NCBI RefSeq assembly: GCF_016545825.1
Contig: NC_052615.1
Coordinates: forward strand, 23,242,520-23,306,519
Length of the DNA stretch: 64,000 bases
From: Eucalyptus grandis
Taxonomy: Eukaryota > Streptophyta > Magnoliopsida > Myrtales > Myrtaceae
Direction of reading: 5' to 3'
The number at the start of each line of letters is the position of its first letter. Positions within the stretch are counted from its first letter, which is position 1. The notes under the pieces were generated by a model, which was given only the letters and a program-made list of their open reading frames with translations, was not told the DNA's origin and searched no databases. The position numbers and the translations under genes are program-made. Below are positions 35,036-47,800 of the stretch, piece by piece.

Positions 35036-38000
35036 ACCGGCGCGTCATTATTTGCCGCCACCTCCTTCATTCGACCGTTGCTTTTCACCGGCATCATCCT
35101 TCGAGACCTTTCATCCACAGAGCACCGTCGTCACTCAAGGCCTTCCATCGACAAGCCATGGCCTCAAATCTGGAGCTCGTCCCTAGAGATGCAAGATCAA
35201 CGAGTTCGTCTAGATCTTCACCATCTCATCTCATATGCACCATCCTCTATCGATGTAAACTCAACCCAACATCGATCCACTCTCAAGCTTCCTCAAATTT
35301 TATATTTTTATCCCCAATCCGATGTGTAATGAAGGCTCCGACTACATGTCGGTGACCTGAGCGAGACTCGATGGGAAAACGCACTCTACTTGGACCTCAT
35401 GTCGCCCCGGCCGATTATTTTGACCATTGGAGTCACTCTAGAGCTCAAGGAATGATTCTCTCTTCCCCCACGGAACAAAATTTATTCTACACAAAAGATG
35501 AAAAACAGAGGATATTTCATACTATGGAAGGGGCGGTGCTCTTTGGATGAAAGGCCACGAGCAACTATTCATTCGACGAAAAGGAGTGGTTGGCTTGAGG
35601 CAGCACATACAACTCCACCGGTGATCGATTGAAGGAGGTGACAATGGACAGAGGAGGAAGATGAGAGAGAAATCACAAAAGTTCAATTATGATTTTCTTT
35701 TATTTAGCTACCAGGTCATGGAGACGTGCCGATTTTTTATTGGCCTTCGATAAAAAAGAATATGCAACGTCATAGGCTGACGTGACATATATTTTTATAT
35801 TGAAAGCCAATAGGAAATTGACACGTGCCCATGAATAGGTAGGTAAAAAAAATCAAAACTTTAACCTCTGCTTTTTCTCTCTCATCTTCCTCCTCCGTCT
35901 ACTGCCGTCTCCTTCGTTCAGTTACCGGCAGAGTCACCGTTGTTACGTCACCGGTGTGTCACTATTTGCGCCACCTCTTTCATTCGACCACTACTGCTTG
36001 TCACCGGCATCATTGCTCGAGACCTTCCATCCACAAAGCACCGTCGTTACTCATGGCCTTCCATCAACAAACCATGGCCTCAGATCTGGAGCACGTCCTG
36101 GAGATGGAAGATCAACGAGTTAATCTAGATCTTCACCATCACATCTCATATGCACCCTCCTCTCTCGATGTAAACTCAACCCAACATCGATCCACTCTCA
36201 AGCCCCCTCAAATTTTATATTTTTATCCCCAATCCGATGCGTAAATGTGTAAATGAAGGCTCCGACTACGTGTCGGTGACCTGAGCGAGACTCAGATGGG
36301 AAAACGCACTCTCTTCTTCGACCTCATATGTCGCTTTGGTCGATTATGTTGGCCATGGGTGTCACTCTCGAGCTCAAGGAATAGTTCTCTCTCTTCCCCC
36401 ACGGAGCAAAATTTATTCTACACAAAAGATGAAAAACAGCAGATGTTTCATACATTAGAAGGGGAGGTGCTCTTTGAATGAAAAGCCACGAGCGACGGCT
36501 CATTCGACAAACATGAGTGGTTGGCTTGAGGCAGCACCGGCAACTCCACTGGCGACCGAATGAAGGAGGTGACGGTGGATGGAGGAGGAAGTTTTGACTT
36601 TCTTTTATTTAGCTACTAGGTCATGGATACGTGTGATTTTTTATTGGCCTTCAGTACACAGTATATGCCACGTCATAGGCTGACGTGGCATATATTTTTG
36701 TACTGAAAGCATATAGGAAATCGACACGAGTCCATGAATGAACCGGTAAAAGAAATCAAAATTTAACTTCTATTTTTTCTCTCTCATCTTCCTCCTCCGT
36801 CTACTCCCGTCTCCTTCGTTCAATTACCGGCAAAGTCACCGATGTTGCGTCACCGGTGCGTCACTATTTGCCGCCACCTCCTTCATTCAACCACCGCTTT
36901 TCACCGGCATCATTCTTTGAGACCTTTCATCCACGAGCACCGTCGTCACTCGGGGCCTTCCATCGACAAGCCATGGCCTCAAATCTGAGCTCGTCCTAGA
37001 GATGCAAGATCAATGAGTTTGTCTAGATCTTCACCATCTCATCTCATATTCACCATCCTCTCTCGATGTAAACTCAACCCAACATCGATCCACTCTCAAG
37101 CTCCCTCAAATTTTATATTTTTATCCCCAATCCGATGCGTAAATGAAGGCTCCGACTACGTGTCGGTGACCTGAGCGAGACTCAGATGGGAAAATGCACT
37201 CTACTTGGACCTCATGTCGCTTCGCCAATTATGTTGGCCATTGGTGTCACTCTAGAGCTCAAGGAATGATTCTCTCTTCCCCCACGGAACAAAATTTATT
37301 CTACACAAAAGATGAAAAACAGAGGATGTTTCATACATTGGAAGGGGAGGTACTCTTTGGATGAAAGGCCACGAGTAGCGGCTCATTCGACGAAGAGGAG
37401 TGGTTGGCTTGAGGTAGCGCTGGCAACTCCACCGGTGACCGAATGAAGGAGGTGATGGTGGACGGAGGAGGAAGATGAGAGAGAAATCACAGAAGTTCAA
37501 TTTTGATTTTCTTTTATTTAGCTGCTAGGTCATGGACACGTGTTGATTTTTTTTTATTGGTCTTCAGTACAAAAGTACATGCCACATCATAGGCTGAAGT
37601 GGCATATATTTTCTATACTGAAAGCCAATAGGAAATCGACACGTGTCCATGAACGGGCATGTAAAAAAATCAAAATTTAACTTCTGTTTTTTCTCATATT
37701 CCTCTTCCGTCTATTGTCGTCTCTTTCGTTCGCCACCGCGAGTCACCGATGTTGCATCACCGACGCGTCACTATTTGCCGCCACCTCCTTCATTCGACCA
37801 CTACTGCTTTTCACCAGCATCATCCCTCGAGACCTTCCATCCATAAAGCATCATCGTCACTCATGGCCTTCCATCGACAAGCCATGGCCTCAGATCTGAG
37901 CTCATCCTAGAGATGGAAGATCATCGAGTTCCTCTAGATCTTCACCATTTCATCTCATATTCACCCTCCTCTCTCGACCTAAACTCAACCCAAAATCGAT

Positions 38001-41000
38001 CCACTCTCAAGCTCCCTCAAAGTTTATATTTGTATCCCCAATTTGATGCATAAATGAAGGCCCCGACTACGTGTCGGTGACCCGAGCGTGACTCGATAGG
38101 AAACGCACTCTACTTCGACCTCATATGTCACTTCGGCTGATTATGTTGGCCATGGGTGTCACTCTCGAGCTCAAGGAATGGTTTTGTCTCTTCCCCCACT
38201 GAGCTAGCTTTAATTTACACAAAAGATGAAAACAAAGGATGTTTCATAATACGGAAGGGGCGGTGCTCTTTGGATGAAAGGCCACGAGTAGCGGCTCATT
38301 CGACGAAAAGGAGTGGTTGGCTTGAGGCAGCGTCGGGCAACTCCATCGGTGACCGAATGAAGGAGGTGATGGTGGACGAAGGAGGAAAATGAGAGAGAAA
38401 TCACAAAAGTTCAATTTTGATTTTCTTTTATTTAGATGCCAGGTCATGGACACGTGTCGATTTTTTATTGGTCTTCAGTACAAAAGTACATGCCAAGTCA
38501 TAGGCTGAAGTGGCATATATTTCTGTATTGAAAGCCAATAGGAAATCGACACGTGTCCATGAACGGGCATGTAAAAAAATCAAAATTTAACTTCTGTTTT
38601 TTCTCTCTCATATTCCTCTTCCGTCTATTGTCGTCTCTTTCGTTCAATTACCGGGCAGAGTCACCGATGTTGCATCACCGACGCGTCACTATTTGCCGCC
38701 ACCTCCTTCATTCGACCACTCTGTTGCTTTTCACCAGCATCATCCCTCGAGACCTTCCATCCATAAAGCATCATCGTCACTCATGGCCTTCCATCGACAA
38801 GCCATGGCCTCAGATCTGGAGCTCATCCTAGAGATGGAAGATCATCGAGTTCCTCTAGATCTTCACCATTTCATCTCATATTCACCCTTCTCTCGACCTA
38901 AACTCAACCCAAAATCGATCCACTCTCAAGCTCCCTCAAAGTTTATATTTTTATCCCCAATCCGATGCATAAATGAAGGCCCCGACTACATGTCAGTGAC
39001 CCGAGCGTGACTCAGATAGGAAAACGCACTCTCTACTTTGACTCATATGTCGCTTCGGCTGATTATGTTGGCCATGGGAGTCACTCTTGAGCTCAAGGAA
39101 TGGTTTTGTCTCTTCCCCCACTGAGCTAGCTTTAATTTACACAAAAGATGAAAAACAAAGGATGTTTCATAATACGGAAGGGGCGGTGCTCTTTGGATGA
39201 AAGGCCACGAGTAGCAGCTCATTCAACGAAGAAGAGTGGTTGGCTTGAGGCAGCGTCGGCAACTCCATCGGTGACCGAATGAAGGAGGTGATGGTGGACG
39301 AAGGAGGAAAATGAGAGAAAATCACAAAAGTTCAATTTTGATTTTCTTTTATTTAGATGCCAGGTCATGGACACGTGTCGAGTTTTTATTGGTCTTCGCA
39401 AAAGTACATGCCACGTCATAGGCTGACGTGGCAGATATTTTTGTACTGAAAGCCAATAAGAAATCAACACGTGTCCATGAACAGGCAAGTAAATAAAAAA
39501 TCAAAATTTAACTTGTATTTTTTCTCTCCCATATTCCTCCTCCGTCTACTGCCGTCTCCTTCGTTCAGTTACCAACAGAGTCACCGATGTTGCATCACCA
39601 GCGCGTCACTATTCGCCGCCACCTCCTTCATTTGACCTCTACTGCTTGTCACCGGAATCATCCCTTAAGACCATCCATCCACAAAGCACCATTGTCCCTC
39701 ATGGCCTTCCATCGACAAGCCATGGCCTCGATCTGAGCTCATCCTAGAGATTGAAGATCATCGAGTTCCTTTAGATCTTCACCATCTCATCTCATATTCA
39801 CCCGCCTCTCTTCATCTAAACTCAACCCAACATCGATCCACTCTCAAGCTCCCTCAAAATTTATATTTTTATCCCCAATCCGATGCGTAAATGAAGGCTT
39901 CGACTATGTGTCGGTGACCCGAGTGAGAATTAGATGGGAAAATGCACTCTCTACTTTGATTTCAGGTGTCACTTCGGCCGATTATGCTTGTCATGGGTCA
40001 CTCTCGAGCTCAAGGATTGGTTCTCTCTCTTCCCCCACTGAGCAAGCTTTATTCTACACAAAAGATGAAAAACAGAGGATGTTTCATACTATGGAAGGGG
40101 CGGTGCTCTTTAGATGAAAGGCCACGAGCGACGGCTCATTCGACAAACAAGTGTGGTTGGCTTGAGGCAGTGCCGGCAACTCTACCAGTGACTGAATGAA
40201 GGAGGTGACAGTGGACGGAGGAGGACGATGAGAGAAAATCATAGAAGTTCAATTTTGATTTTCTTTTATTTAGCTACCAAGTCATGGCAACGTGTTAACT
40301 TTTATTGGCCTTCAGGTACAAAGTATATGCCAAGTCATAGGCTGACGTTTTTGTCTTGAAAGCCAATAGAAATCGACATGTGTTTATGAACGGACAAGTA
40401 AAAAAAAAAAATCAAAATTTAACTTATGTGTTTTCTCTCTCATCTTCCTCCTTCGTCTACTGCGGTCTCCTTCATTCAGTTACCGGCAGAGTCACCGATG
40501 TTGCGTCACCGGCGTGTCACTATTTGCTGCCACCTCCTTCATTCGACCACTACTACTTTTCACCGGCATCATCCCTTGAGACTTTTGTCCACAGAGCACC
40601 ATTGTTACTCATAGCCTTCCATCGACAAGCCATGGCCTCAGATATGGAGCTCATCCTGGAGATGGAAGATCAACAAGTTCCTCTAGATCTTCACCATCTC
40701 ATCTCATAATTACCCTCCTCTCTCGATCTGAACTCAACCCAACATTGTTCCACTCTCATGCTCCCTCAAAGTTTATATTTTTATCCCTAATCCGATGCGT
40801 AAATGAAGGCTTCAACTTCGTGTTCGTGACCCGAGCGAGACTCAGATGGGAAAACACACTCTCTGCTTCGACCTCATATGTCGCTTCGGCCGATTATGTT
40901 GGCCATGGGTGTCACTCTCGAGCTCAAGGAATGATCCTCTCTCTTCCCCCATTGTGCAAGCTTTATTCTACACAAAAGATGAAAAACAGAGGATGTTTCA

Positions 41001-41196
41001 TACTATGGAAGGGGCGGTGCTCTTTGGATGAAGGGCCACAAGCGACGGCTCATTCGACGAACAGGAGTGGTTGGCTTGAGGCATCGCCGGCAACTCCACC
41101 GATGACCGAATGAAGGAGGTGACGGTGGACGGAGGAGGAAGATGGGAGAGAAATCACAGAAGTTCAATTTTGATTTTCTTTTATTTAGCTGCCAGG

Positions 41197-41266
41197 TTGT
41201 GGACATCTGTCGATTTTTTACTGACCTTCAATACAAAAGTATATTTCACGTCAGCCTATGACGTAG
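41197..41266. repeat. Last junction hairpin, truncated with inverted centre
   Basis: The left arm is present (GGACATCTGTCGATTTTTTA) but the centre reads CACGTCAGCCTATGACGTAG, the reverse complement of the TCATAGGCTGACG centre of the other junctions, and the long right arm is absent. Ordinary AT-rich DNA follows. Confidence 0.8.
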
Positions 41267-43498
41267 TGAGAACTAACCACTAAATACTTTCTCTGAAGAG
41301 GGAAATTTGCATTTAATTTTGGAAATTAAAATATTTGTGTGATAAGCTAGTAGTTAGTTGACTCTATATCGGTTTTCACAATTTTGTTATAACACGTTAT
41401 CATAAAATGTACTAACAACAAACATGGGCTTTTGAAAGAATTCTAGGAAAGTTCGTTGAAATAAGACTTGCCATGGGATTGAGTTCATTCTCATAGTATA
41501 ATTTATTTAAAATTTTATCTCTTAAATTTTCTTACACGAATGATCACATATTTCATATTTTGAAGAGAATACTATATTTTAATATTTATATACGTTATAA
41601 GTGAAGTATCTCATTTATATGATGTCCAAAGGTAAAGTCGCGCATCTTTCTCTAGTTGCTCGACATAAAATGACGGATTATGATATTACAACGACCGGCC
41701 TTTACTGCTTTCTCATTATTTCGAAAAGGCTACTTAGAATGGTGGTTGGGCTTGAGTTGTCTCATTAAACATTTTAACTTTTATAAAATTTGAATTTGTC
41801 CAGCGGTTGTGTCCATTGAGAGCCCATCTCATTAGAGTTGCTTGTTCATGTATAGTTAATCCAATATTAAGATAACATTCTACATTAAAACTATCGATCC
41901 AACCAAATGTTTTAGCCTTTTGGGAATTCCAAACTTATGCCGAGAAGGATACTGATTTGACATATTTGGACGTGGCATGAGAAGTGACCCTTTTGATATT
42001 GCACACCCCGTCATCTTTCTATGGATGTTTATATCATTATAAGATTATGCTTACAATTACAATTCTCTCAATTAGTGTAAAATCTCGGGTTATACTTCAC
42101 GGTAAAAGATTGTGATAACCAACAGATATTGCACCAAACACCAAGAGTGTCGCAAGCCCAAATTTGATCTCCTGCGGAATGAGGATGAGACAAAGTAAAC
42201 AATCTATTACCCAAATCCAATCGTATTAGTCCAACTACCCCAAGGCATCATGTGCCTGGGGTTATAAAGTCTTTGTTTGACACCGACTCGGTCCCTTTCG
42301 CAACCAAATAAAATTATAATTTACATTTGATTTATCTACTTTAGTTTTAATTCATGTCTCATATGGTTTCTAAGGATGATGGAGAATTATATGGGTCCAG
42401 AATTCATTTACTGAAAATGGGGTTTCTTGATGATGCTCTAATACTGAATTTGCATATCACATGCTGTCAGTATTAATTATAATTTAGCTAAAGAATCAAA
42501 CTGCATCTCTCTCTCCCCTCTCTCACGCAAAAAGATTGAAGTTTCAGTGGGCTTTGGACGACGTAGCATGGTCCACTTGGACCTGCTTCCTGTGGCAAGT
42601 GGGGGTGAGGCCCACGATACCCCATGTGTGCATGTGAAAAAACAGAGTGATAATTCATCCTCAACGTTTAGATATTAGCTTTTTTACTTAAACCTAATAG
42701 ACTTGATTCAGACGTATTATGCAAAATAGTTTTGCACAATATCACTTATTGCATTCCCCAGTTCATGGTTATGCATACGATGCGAGCTGATATGTTCGTA
42801 CTCGTTTTAAGCCAATTGTGTCACTCGATTTTCAATCCAATGTCTCATGGTTGACTTTTTTACAAGCTGAACATTTGACTTTCAGCAACTCTCCCTCTCG
42901 AAGCATTCTGAGTTCAAACTATAAAAAATAAAATATCGAGTGTGGTGAATACTTCACAAGTGAACCAAAACTTGACTGCGAGATATATCTCTTCCATTTC
43001 TTTTTGGCGCATTATTCGAGGTTATAGAGTCTTAGCTTGGGCGTGGCTGATCAAATAATAATATAACATCAATCTTATGAGAAAGGTGAATTCTATGTCA
43101 AAATATGATCACATATATAGCGAGTGTGGGATTTTAGGATAATGCCTCAAGGAGGCAGTCATGCCAATTGCCTCTTTCCATCATTTTATTAATATTTAAA
43201 ATAAATAAATAAATAACACATGCCTATCATGCGGACATAAATTTGTTTTCATTCATTATGCAACTCCATACGTTATTCTAGGTCTAGTTCTACTTTTATA
43301 AAGGACCTACACATCCGAGAGGGTGGTTGACCCTCGTTATCCAATTTTGGCTTTTTCTTTTCTTTTTTATAAGGTACTCACTTGGCGTCACTTCTCCTAA
43401 AAAACTAAGTTATGTCAACATTTTTAGTCATTCTAACTGAACGGAGCTTTCAACCAAAAAAATAAATAAATAGACGGAGCTTATGAAATACTTACTGT
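41267..43498. other. Intergenic, AT-rich, no gene seen
   Basis: No recognisable coding, repeats or RNA genes. The only notable composition is a GC-rich patch at ~42,540-42,640. Confidence 0.6.
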
Positions 43499-43939
43499 TT
43501 AAAATAAACTCTCATATCTAAGGTATCCCAATGGACGGACTACAAAAGCGGCGACAGGAAGCTGAGAGAGGCGTAAAAGAAGGAGAGATGGAAGAAGGGA
43601 GAGAGGTTTTCTAATGATTTTGTGTACTTGAGTGTAATGTTCACCCAAAATTTTAAAAGAGCAGGCGATCGGACGCCGCACCCGATCAGGGATAGCTGAA
43701 AAACAACACCGCAAGCTAATTTTGATCCTTGCGAAACCATACCAATGGTAATCTTTCCTGCTTTTCTTCGCAAAAATACAAACAATTAAAGCCCAAATCG
43801 AAAGTAGCTCTACACGCTTGGATCTGCGACTCATTCCAATGTAAACTGACCAAAATATTTCCGAAGAGAAAGTTCGAAAGACGCATACCAAAGCACTTTC
43901 CTCTTCATTTGCTTCTGTCAGCAGGCTTGTATTCTTCAA
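43499..43939 (-). CDS. Uncharacterised open frame, 146 residues
   Basis: An isolated minus-strand frame with a hydrophobic, Leu-rich C-terminal third (LSLLPSLLLLRLSQLPVAAF). I recognise no domain, and a second minus frame is open across the same DNA. Possibly chance. Confidence 0.2.
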   Translation of the reverse strand: MKNTSLLTEANEEESALVCVFRTFSSEIFWSVYIGMSRRSKRVELLSIWALIVCIFAKKSRKDYHWYGFARIKISLRCCFSAIPDRVRRPIACSFKILGEHYTQVHKIIRKPLSLLPSLLLLRLSQLPVAAFVVRPLGYLRYESLF

Positions 43940-44815
43940 CTCGTCGAGATGACGCGGTCAAATACTGCGAACTGGAATTTTTAATAACTTTTAAATATGT
44001 CTATTGTAAGTATTATGCCAACTTGAATTTTAGGCACTTGGGGGAACGTTCTTAAAATTTTTTGGTACTTAAGTAATCAATTAGAAGCTAAGTACTTAAG
44101 TGAATTTTTTTTAAAAATGATTGCATATGAGTGGTTGAAAAAAAATTATGATATTCAAATGAGCACCATACAAAAGTATTGACACTTGTGATATCTTTAT
44201 CCAAACCCAAATGTATGTAGCACATTCACATGCTTCACTTTTGACTGGTTTGTATGTTAATTTCAAATTGGCTCGAGCTCCACGAAGCCCGTCTTGAGAT
44301 CACTTCATCAGAAAGCCAAGTTCAACTTCAATTTATTTCACATGTGCATCCACGACATTTGTGAAATTTCATGTGTCATTCCTAATTATAATTAAAAATT
44401 AAGAAACATCTAAACAAACTAGGGAAGTCAGGATCCTAGTAAACTTGAGCTCGAGTTGGTGCGTGATTATTGATGATGCCTTTTATTTCTTGATGGCTTT
44501 GTTAAAAGATGGGTGAGTTGCTCGAAGAAACTATTGTATTACTCTCATTTAGCTACCAAATCAAGTGTAATTTACTACGACGGTGCATCATGTGCAGTGC
44601 AGTCAATGCGCTCCCAGACCTCAAATGGAGTTCATCAATATGGAGTATATATCTTCCACAGTGATTCCTTCCAACTTGAACCAAGTAATTCAACATATTC
44701 ATCCTTCCACATACTAGAAAAGGTGGAAAACATTAAGTTAAATACTAAAAAACACATTCTGTTTATTACTTGAAATGGAAGCTCTTCTATCCATCTGATA
44801 ACACAAAGCACTTCT
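43940..44815. other. Intergenic, no gene seen
   Basis: AT-rich DNA downstream of the receptor-like protein gene. Confidence 0.5.
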
Positions 44816-47800
44816 TCAAAGTCGGGCAAGTTTCTCCACCTCTCTTACTCTTCTGGTACACCTGCACAATATAATCATTAATGGTTTTAACCAAGATAAG
44901 ATGCAAGAAATTGGTTTGCAAGAAAAAGTGCCAAGCTTACCTGCTAAACAAGTTCCTATTCGCGTTGTTGAATTGTTCTTTTGAACCAAAGCATGGTGAT
45001 CATTGTTGTCACTGAGAATTCCTCGTAGCCCTATCCATCGCTCAAAGTAAGAGACCCTCCAAGATCGCTTGAAATGCAATATTTTACAAAATCCCAGAAA
45101 TCCCACTGTGAAACCAGGTCCTAATCCTGCATAAAACCAATTATGGATATCCAAATTGCTTCTGCTAGGCCTATCTCCACTTGAATTATCACCGTTGTGC
45201 CCATCCCTGCTGGGTGGCTCATCATCTCCAGGAGATATCTTCAAAAGAGGAGCTCCACATAGTCCATTGTTGCCACGATAAACAGATTCATCGTCCACAG
45301 TACGCAGATGGTTGCTGGATGGAATAGGGCCAGAGAGTTTGTTGAAGGACAGATTCAAATGACTAAGGAAGTCCATGTTGGATATGCTTGTAGGGATGGT
45401 ACCTAACAGTTTGTTTCTAGAAAGATCAAGAGATTCCAAGTTTTAGGTCACCGGTGTTTGAGGGGATGTGACCACTTGAATTATTCTGAGTGAGATTCAT
45501 ATTTTGAAGTTTGATAAGCCTAGTAAACTCTTATGGTAACTGCCCATCCAACATGTTTGCAGAAAGGTCAATTAAGAAGAAGTATGAAATCACATCACCA
45601 TATATTTGGCTGGTTCCCTTTGTGTTAACCATAACATTGAGACCGAAAATATATGACCAGTCCTCATAATAAAGGGCGCTATCAACCATGGACAAGAATC
45701 CGTCAATACAATTGGGAATGGGTCCAGAAATATTATTATGTGCTAGGCTCAAGAACCGGAGATAGTGAAGTTGGTAAAATTGCGGAGGAATGCCTCCAAC
45801 AAAGTGATTTTCTCTAAATTAATCATTGCCAATGATTGAGAATGTTTCCCAAATGGAGGTAACCTACCTGTGAATTCATTGTCGCTGAGTTAAAAAAAAA
45901 AAAAAAGTCATATGTTGTAGATTCGACAAACAATTTGGGATTACTCCACTAAATCCATTTCTATGTAGGCTAAGAACTTGTAATTGCTGAAGATGGCACA
46001 AGGATTTCGAAATCTGACCATTCAACTTGTTATCCCCAAATACAAAAGTCCTCAACTTTTGCGATGCTCTCCAACATCGAAGAAGTCTCCAGACAATTGG
46101 TTTTTTGAGAGATTAATTTCAGTCAGGTCATTCAACTTTTACACAGGAACTTGATATATCACCAGTGAGATTATTACCCCAAAGTCTCGGAGCCCTGTTT
46201 GGTTCGACTTTCGAAGGGGCTTTGGGACTCTAAAGTCCCTTGGCCAAATGCAAACACGTTTGATTCGATTTTTGGACTGACTTTGGCAAGATGCAATTGC
46301 ATCTCCAAATGGCTCAGGGCCTTTAGCTCAATGCAAGGCCCGAGATACTTTGGGAAGTTGTATTTTGGGAATGCAAATAACCCGGTTACTATTTTTCTCC
46401 AACTTCTCCAACCGGGAGCTGATCGGAGGCCAACGACCGCCGACCAAGGGTGGTGGGCGCCAACGACCATTGCCTAAGGGTCGCCCGACCTTGACGACGC
46501 CGCCGAACCTCGGGCGGCCACCTGAGGTCGCGCGACACCGGGCGACGATCGCCAAGGTCGGGCTACCCACGCGACGATCGCTGGGTCGCACAACCCCGGG
46601 CTTGCATTGCACGGGTGCCCGAGCCTAGGCGTCGACCGCCTAGGGTCGCACGACCCCGAGCGTCGGCCGAGGTCGTGCAACCTCGAGCGTCAATCGCCCG
46701 GGGTTGCGCGCCTGAGGTGGGCGACCTCAAGCAACGACAGGCGGGGGCAATCGGGCCGTCCGGCGTCGAGATCCGGCGATCCGGACACCAATCGCGGTCG
46801 GTAGCCGACTTCAACAAATAAATTGAATTTTTTTGTTTTTCTTTTAATTTGACAAAAGTCCATTCCAAATGCAATTTTACCAAACAATATTTTGCCCAAA
46901 GTCGTTTCACAATGCACTTCAAAACTACAATTTACCAAATGCTATTTGCATTTTCACAAACCCCCTTCGGCTCAAAGGTATTTGTATTTTTCCAATGGCA
47001 TTTGCCCAAAGCCCTAACCAAACGGGTCCTCGTCTGTTTGTGCGTGGCATCTTGTCTCCAATGTCTAGGGAACTTGGCCACTAAGCATGTTGCTTGAGAT
47101 ATCCATATGTGTAATATCCGGTGGAAATGTTGGAGAGCCAATGGGAATGTCAGCTGAGATGCTCACATTTGACATCATCAAACCGTAATGTTCCTTTGTG
47201 TTTAAAGCCATTTTGGAAATTCAGGTCCCACTTTGCAATTTGACAAAACTATCTCGTGAACTTGGAATAGTGGAACCCGGAAGAGCTCACATTTAATATG
47301 AGTTCATTGGAAGAAATCTCTAAGCCGGTCAAGCATTTAAGAGATTTTCAAAGTGAAGTTCGCTTACAACTTCATACAAAAAATTATTGTGGACTTGGAG
47401 CTCCCTCGGAGTTCGATAGTTGCCCAATACTTTCGGAATGATCCCACTCAATTTGTTATCATTTAGATGCAACTCTCTTAGAGATGATAGCTCCCAAATT
47501 GGCGGGAATAGAACTAGAAAATCGAGTTCATTGAAAGATTGAGGAACTCTAGTTCTTTGAAATCTCCGAATTGATTTGGGAGGTCATCACTAAATTTATT
47601 GCCAGAAACATCAAAGATCTTCCCTTACTCCGCACACAACCATGAGGACCATCGGAGATACTCCCATTGAAGTAATTCTTGCTTCATTGTACCACTTTGC
47701 AATTTGCAAAGATTGCTCATGTTTTTGGAAATTCACCATGTAGCAAATCCAAAGACACATCAAAGAAGGCAAGCCTTTGATTATTCTCGATGATTGCCGT

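Larger units (their letters stand above)
34121..41266. repeat. Tandem array of ~0.91-kb units, about eight copies
   Basis: The landmark GGTCATGGACACGTG (or a variant) recurs at ~34,811, 35,717, 36,622, 37,531, 38,445, 39,366, 40,283 and 41,197, a period of 905-921 bp. All copies lie in the same orientation; the first is partial at its left and the array stops just after the eighth landmark. Each unit carries the same order of phrases (CACCGATGTTGCGTCACC, CATGGCCTTCCATCGACAAG, CGTGTCGGTGACC, GATGAAAAACAGAGGATG, GGAAGGGGCGGTGCTC). Overlapping open frames in every unit are polar or His/Ser-rich, differ between copies by frameshifts, and match no protein I know. Copies five and six (37.5-39.4 kb) share private variants, indicating recent local amplification. 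Confidence 0.93.

Noticed and set aside
34525..41206. More than a dozen frames of 60-150 residues in the tandem array
   Set aside because: They recur in different frames in different copies, are broken by indels between copies and lack any recognisable domain; the array is better read as non-coding repeat.
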